A DNA stretch of 6,770 bases from Vulcanimicrobiota bacterium (lineage in GTDB: Bacteria; Vulcanimicrobiota; Vulcanimicrobiia; Vulcanimicrobiales; Vulcanimicrobiaceae). The stretch spans positions 1 through 6,770 of the forward strand of contig JASHTE010000234.1 of the NCBI GenBank assembly GCA_030040695.1, read 5' to 3'. Within the stretch, counting starts at the first letter, position 1. Each line of letters begins with the position of its first letter. This document shows, piece after piece, positions 4,989-6,770 of this stretch. The notes under the pieces are model-generated. The model saw nothing but the letters and a program-made list of their open reading frames with translations. It was not told the DNA's origin and made no database searches. A program made the translations under genes and the position numbers.

Positions 4989-6770
4989 CTAAGGCTCTGC
5001 CGCGGGGGCGTTCTGCGGGGCGCCGAGTCCTGACGGTAAGTTCGAGCACGTGCGCTCGTACGGGATCGCTTCACCGACGAAGAAGCGCCACTCGTCCATG
5101 CTGAGATTCCGCCAGACGAGTTGGCAATCGATGGCTGCGAGGGCGGCGGCTTGGTCCCAGACGTGAACGGTCCCGTCGGCGTTTCCCGAGGCGAGCACAC
5201 TGCCGTCGGCGTTGAACGCGACCGCGAGAACTCTGCCTTGATCGCGCGCGAGAACGAGCGGAAGCGCTTGCGGCTGACTCAAGTCCCAAATCCGAATGGT
5301 GCCGTCTGAGCTTCCGGAGGCGAGCCTTTCGCCATCCGGGCTGAATGCGATCGACAGCACGTTGTCGGAATGCCCGGCGAGGACGACGGGCGGCGGGCTC
5401 GGATGCGTAAGGCTCCACAGACGAATGCTGTTGTCGCCGCTGCCTGAGGCAAGCGTCTTTCCATCAGGGCTAAAAGCAACGGAGCAGACGTAGTCCTGAT
5501 GACCGCGCAAAATCTGCGGCGGATCGTCGGGACGGCGTAGATCCCAAATACGCACCTCTTCGTCGGCGCTGCCGGCCGCGAGATACCGTCCGTCCGGGCT
5601 GAACGCGACGGAATACACATCGCGTTGATGCACCGCGATGACGATCGGCAAAAAGCATGCGCGCTCGGCTGACGTATAGATTTGCCCGCCGCTTCCGACG
5701 CTAAGCACGAGCGGAGGTGCGTCGGCGTGCTCGAGGTTCCAGACTCGAACGGTACCGTCGGCGCTTCCCGACGCAAGGAGATTCCCGGCGCGGTTGAAGG
5801 CGACGGACCAAACTCCGCCGGTATGTCCGGCGAGAACACGTTGCACGCGGCCGTTTGTGTCGACGAGACGTATCACATCGTCGGCAGCGCCGACCGCGAG
5901 GATCTTTCCACTGGGGCTGAACGCGAGCGATTGCACGGCGGTCTTCGTGAGCGGCACGAGCGAGGCTCTCGCTCCCGGCGCCATGCTCCACGTGTCGAGG
6001 TCGCCGCCATCGCCGAAGGCCAGCTCCGTCCGGTCCGGGGAGAACGCAACGGTTTCGACAGATCGGCTACCCATGCGTAGCGACACATCGGGCGCGCGCG
6101 TCGCGCGCAGCTCCCAGATCCGAATCTGCGTGTCTTCGCTCCCCGCGGCGACACGCCGGCCGTCGGGACTGAACGCGACCGATCGCACTGCGCCCTGCGC
6201 GGAGCCGCCGCTCAAGATCAACGGTGCGGCGTGAGGATTCGAAAGGCTCCATATACGCACGGTTCCGTCTCCCGCACCGGAGAGCAAGGCTCGGCTGTCG
6301 GCGCTAAAGACGACCGAACGAACTTCACCCGTGTCTCCGCGCAGCACGAGCGGTTGCGCTAACGCGCGTAGATCCCAAACGCGTATCGTTCTATCTGCAG
6401 CGCCGGAGGCGAGATAGCGCCCGTCACGACTGAAGGTGACGGACCAAACGCTCCCGCTGTTCCCGTGGAGAACCGTCGGCTGCGCCGCGGTGCGCAGATT
6501 CCAGATCCGCACGCTGCCGTCGGAGCTTCCGGCTGCAATCTCCTCTCCGTTCGGCGAAAATGCGGTCGAGAGCGCCTGCGCGTGGGGCACACGAAAGATC
6601 GTCGCAATGCCCGGACGACTGAGATCCCAAACTCTTACCGTTCCATCCTCGCCGGCCGAGACAAGCTTCGTGCTGTCGGGACTGTACGCGACGGATTGAA
6701 CCGTGCCGCGGTGACCGAGGAGTCGTAGCGGCGGCGACTGCGGATTCGACAGGCTCCAAACGCGCACCGT
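4989..6770 (-). CDS. WD40-repeat protein, C-terminal part (N-terminus beyond the right edge)
   Basis: A 593-codon open frame that enters from the right edge and stops at 4989. The first bases seen encode TVRVW, the end of a blade, so the GTG at 6767 is an internal Val and not a start. Numbering below counts from that codon. Twelve full WD40 blades of about 39 to 48 residues follow a partial one; blade 8 has an extra loop. The consensus is GHxxxVxSVAFSPDGxxLASGSxDGTIRIWDLxxP, with clear examples at 18-49, 314-345, 422-453 and 465-496. Blade 6 (231-273) has lost the usual DGTIRIW strand. The tail after the last blade (544-592) contains CQLVWRNLSMDEWRFFVGEA and PYERTCSNLP. From memory I associate this tail with bacterial WD40 proteins that have STAND NTPase, TIR or caspase-like N-termini. 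Such propellers bind proteins or sense ligands. The effector domain, if present, is not in the window. Confidence 0.93.
   Translation of the reverse strand, partial: TVRVWSLSNPQSPPLRLLGHRGTVQSVAYSPDSTKLVSAGEDGTVRVWDLSRPGIATIFRVPHAQALSTAFSPNGEEIAAGSSDGSVRIWNLRTAAQPTVLHGNSGSVWSVTFSRDGRYLASGAADRTIRVWDLRALAQPLVLRGDTGEVRSVVFSADSRALLSGAGDGTVRIWSLSNPHAAPLILSGGSAQGAVRSVAFSPDGRRVAAGSEDTQIRIWELRATRAPDVSLRMGSRSVETVAFSPDRTELAFGDGGDLDTWSMAPGARASLVPLTKTAVQSLAFSPSGKILAVGAADDVIRLVDTNGRVQRVLAGHTGGVWSVAFNRAGNLLASGSADGTVRVWNLEHADAPPLVLSVGSGGQIYTSAERACFLPIVIAVHQRDVYSVAFSPDGRYLAAGSADEEVRIWDLRRPDDPPQILRGHQDYVCSVAFSPDGKTLASGSGDNSIRLWSLTHPSPPPVVLAGHSDNVLSIAFSPDGERLASGSSDGTIRIWDLSQPQALPLVLARDQGRVLAVAFNADGSVLASGNADGTVHVWDQAAALAAIDCQLVWRNLSMDEWRFFVGEAIPYERTCSNLPSGLGAPQNAPAAEP
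5154..6716 (-). repeat. Tandem WD40-encoding repeats (12 blades)
   Basis: Twelve tandem units of about 120 to 140 bp (one longer, with an insertion) encode the propeller blades. At the DNA level the SVAFSPDG segment recurs nearly unchanged on the plus strand, for example CGGGCTGAACGCGAC at 5596-5610 with a close variant at 6165-6179. The IWDL segment recurs as GTAGATCCCAA at 5538-5548 and 6368-6378. Such internal similarity makes blade gain or loss by recombination possible; this is inference. Confidence 0.88.

Noticed and set aside
6436..6728. Plus-strand open frames inside the WD40 gene
   Set aside because: Their regular repeating phrases simply mirror the WD40 repeats in the antisense direction.

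Overview
This is a compact, GC-rich bacterial region (by eye well above 60% GC). It holds nine genes on both strands, two of which run off the window ends. Intergenic gaps are very small: three convergent pairs end 1 to 7 nt apart, and one divergent pair starts about 20 nt apart. Two small proteins have classical Sec signal peptides and two more have N-terminal membrane anchors. Dispersed repeats of the 'TCATCCCGAGCG' type are present. Together these suggest an environmental bacterium with a high-GC genome. A lineage such as Eremiobacterota/Vulcanimicrobiota, Acidobacteriota or Chloroflexota would fit the style, but no marker here settles the phylum, and that placement is a guess.

Layout. 1-235 (-): N-terminus of an unrecognised protein. 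275-811 (-): GNAT acetyltransferase of the RimJ/RimL type. 832-1161 (+): small DUF3465-family protein, divergent from the GNAT gene. 1169-1921 (-): membrane-anchored NodB-type polysaccharide deacetylase. 1922-2102: intergenic repeat cluster with two exact 56-bp copies and hairpins. 2103-2771 (-): unknown membrane-anchored protein, start-stop coupled to the RNase HI gene at 2768-3166 (-). 3243-3605 (+): small secreted protein of unknown function. 3607-4308 (-): dienelactone hydrolase. 4360-4983 (+): secreted Ala/Pro/His-rich helical protein. 4989-6770 (-): C-terminal part of a large WD40-repeat protein whose N-terminus lies beyond the right edge.

Functional links. The only operon-like unit with direct support is RNase HI -> membrane protein (ATGA overlap), possibly continuing through the repeats into the deacetylase on the same strand. 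The other genes look like a mosaic of independent housekeeping or accessory functions: envelope modification, protein acetylation, hydrolase and secreted proteins. No complete defence or mobile system is visible. The best lead for something unusual is the WD40 protein. It has twelve full blades plus a partial one, and a C-terminal tail of a kind I associate with bacterial STAND-NTPase or other effector-WD40 proteins. Its effector portion, if any, is outside the window. The second lead is the repeat cluster, which appears to supply the ribosome-binding site of the deacetylase gene.
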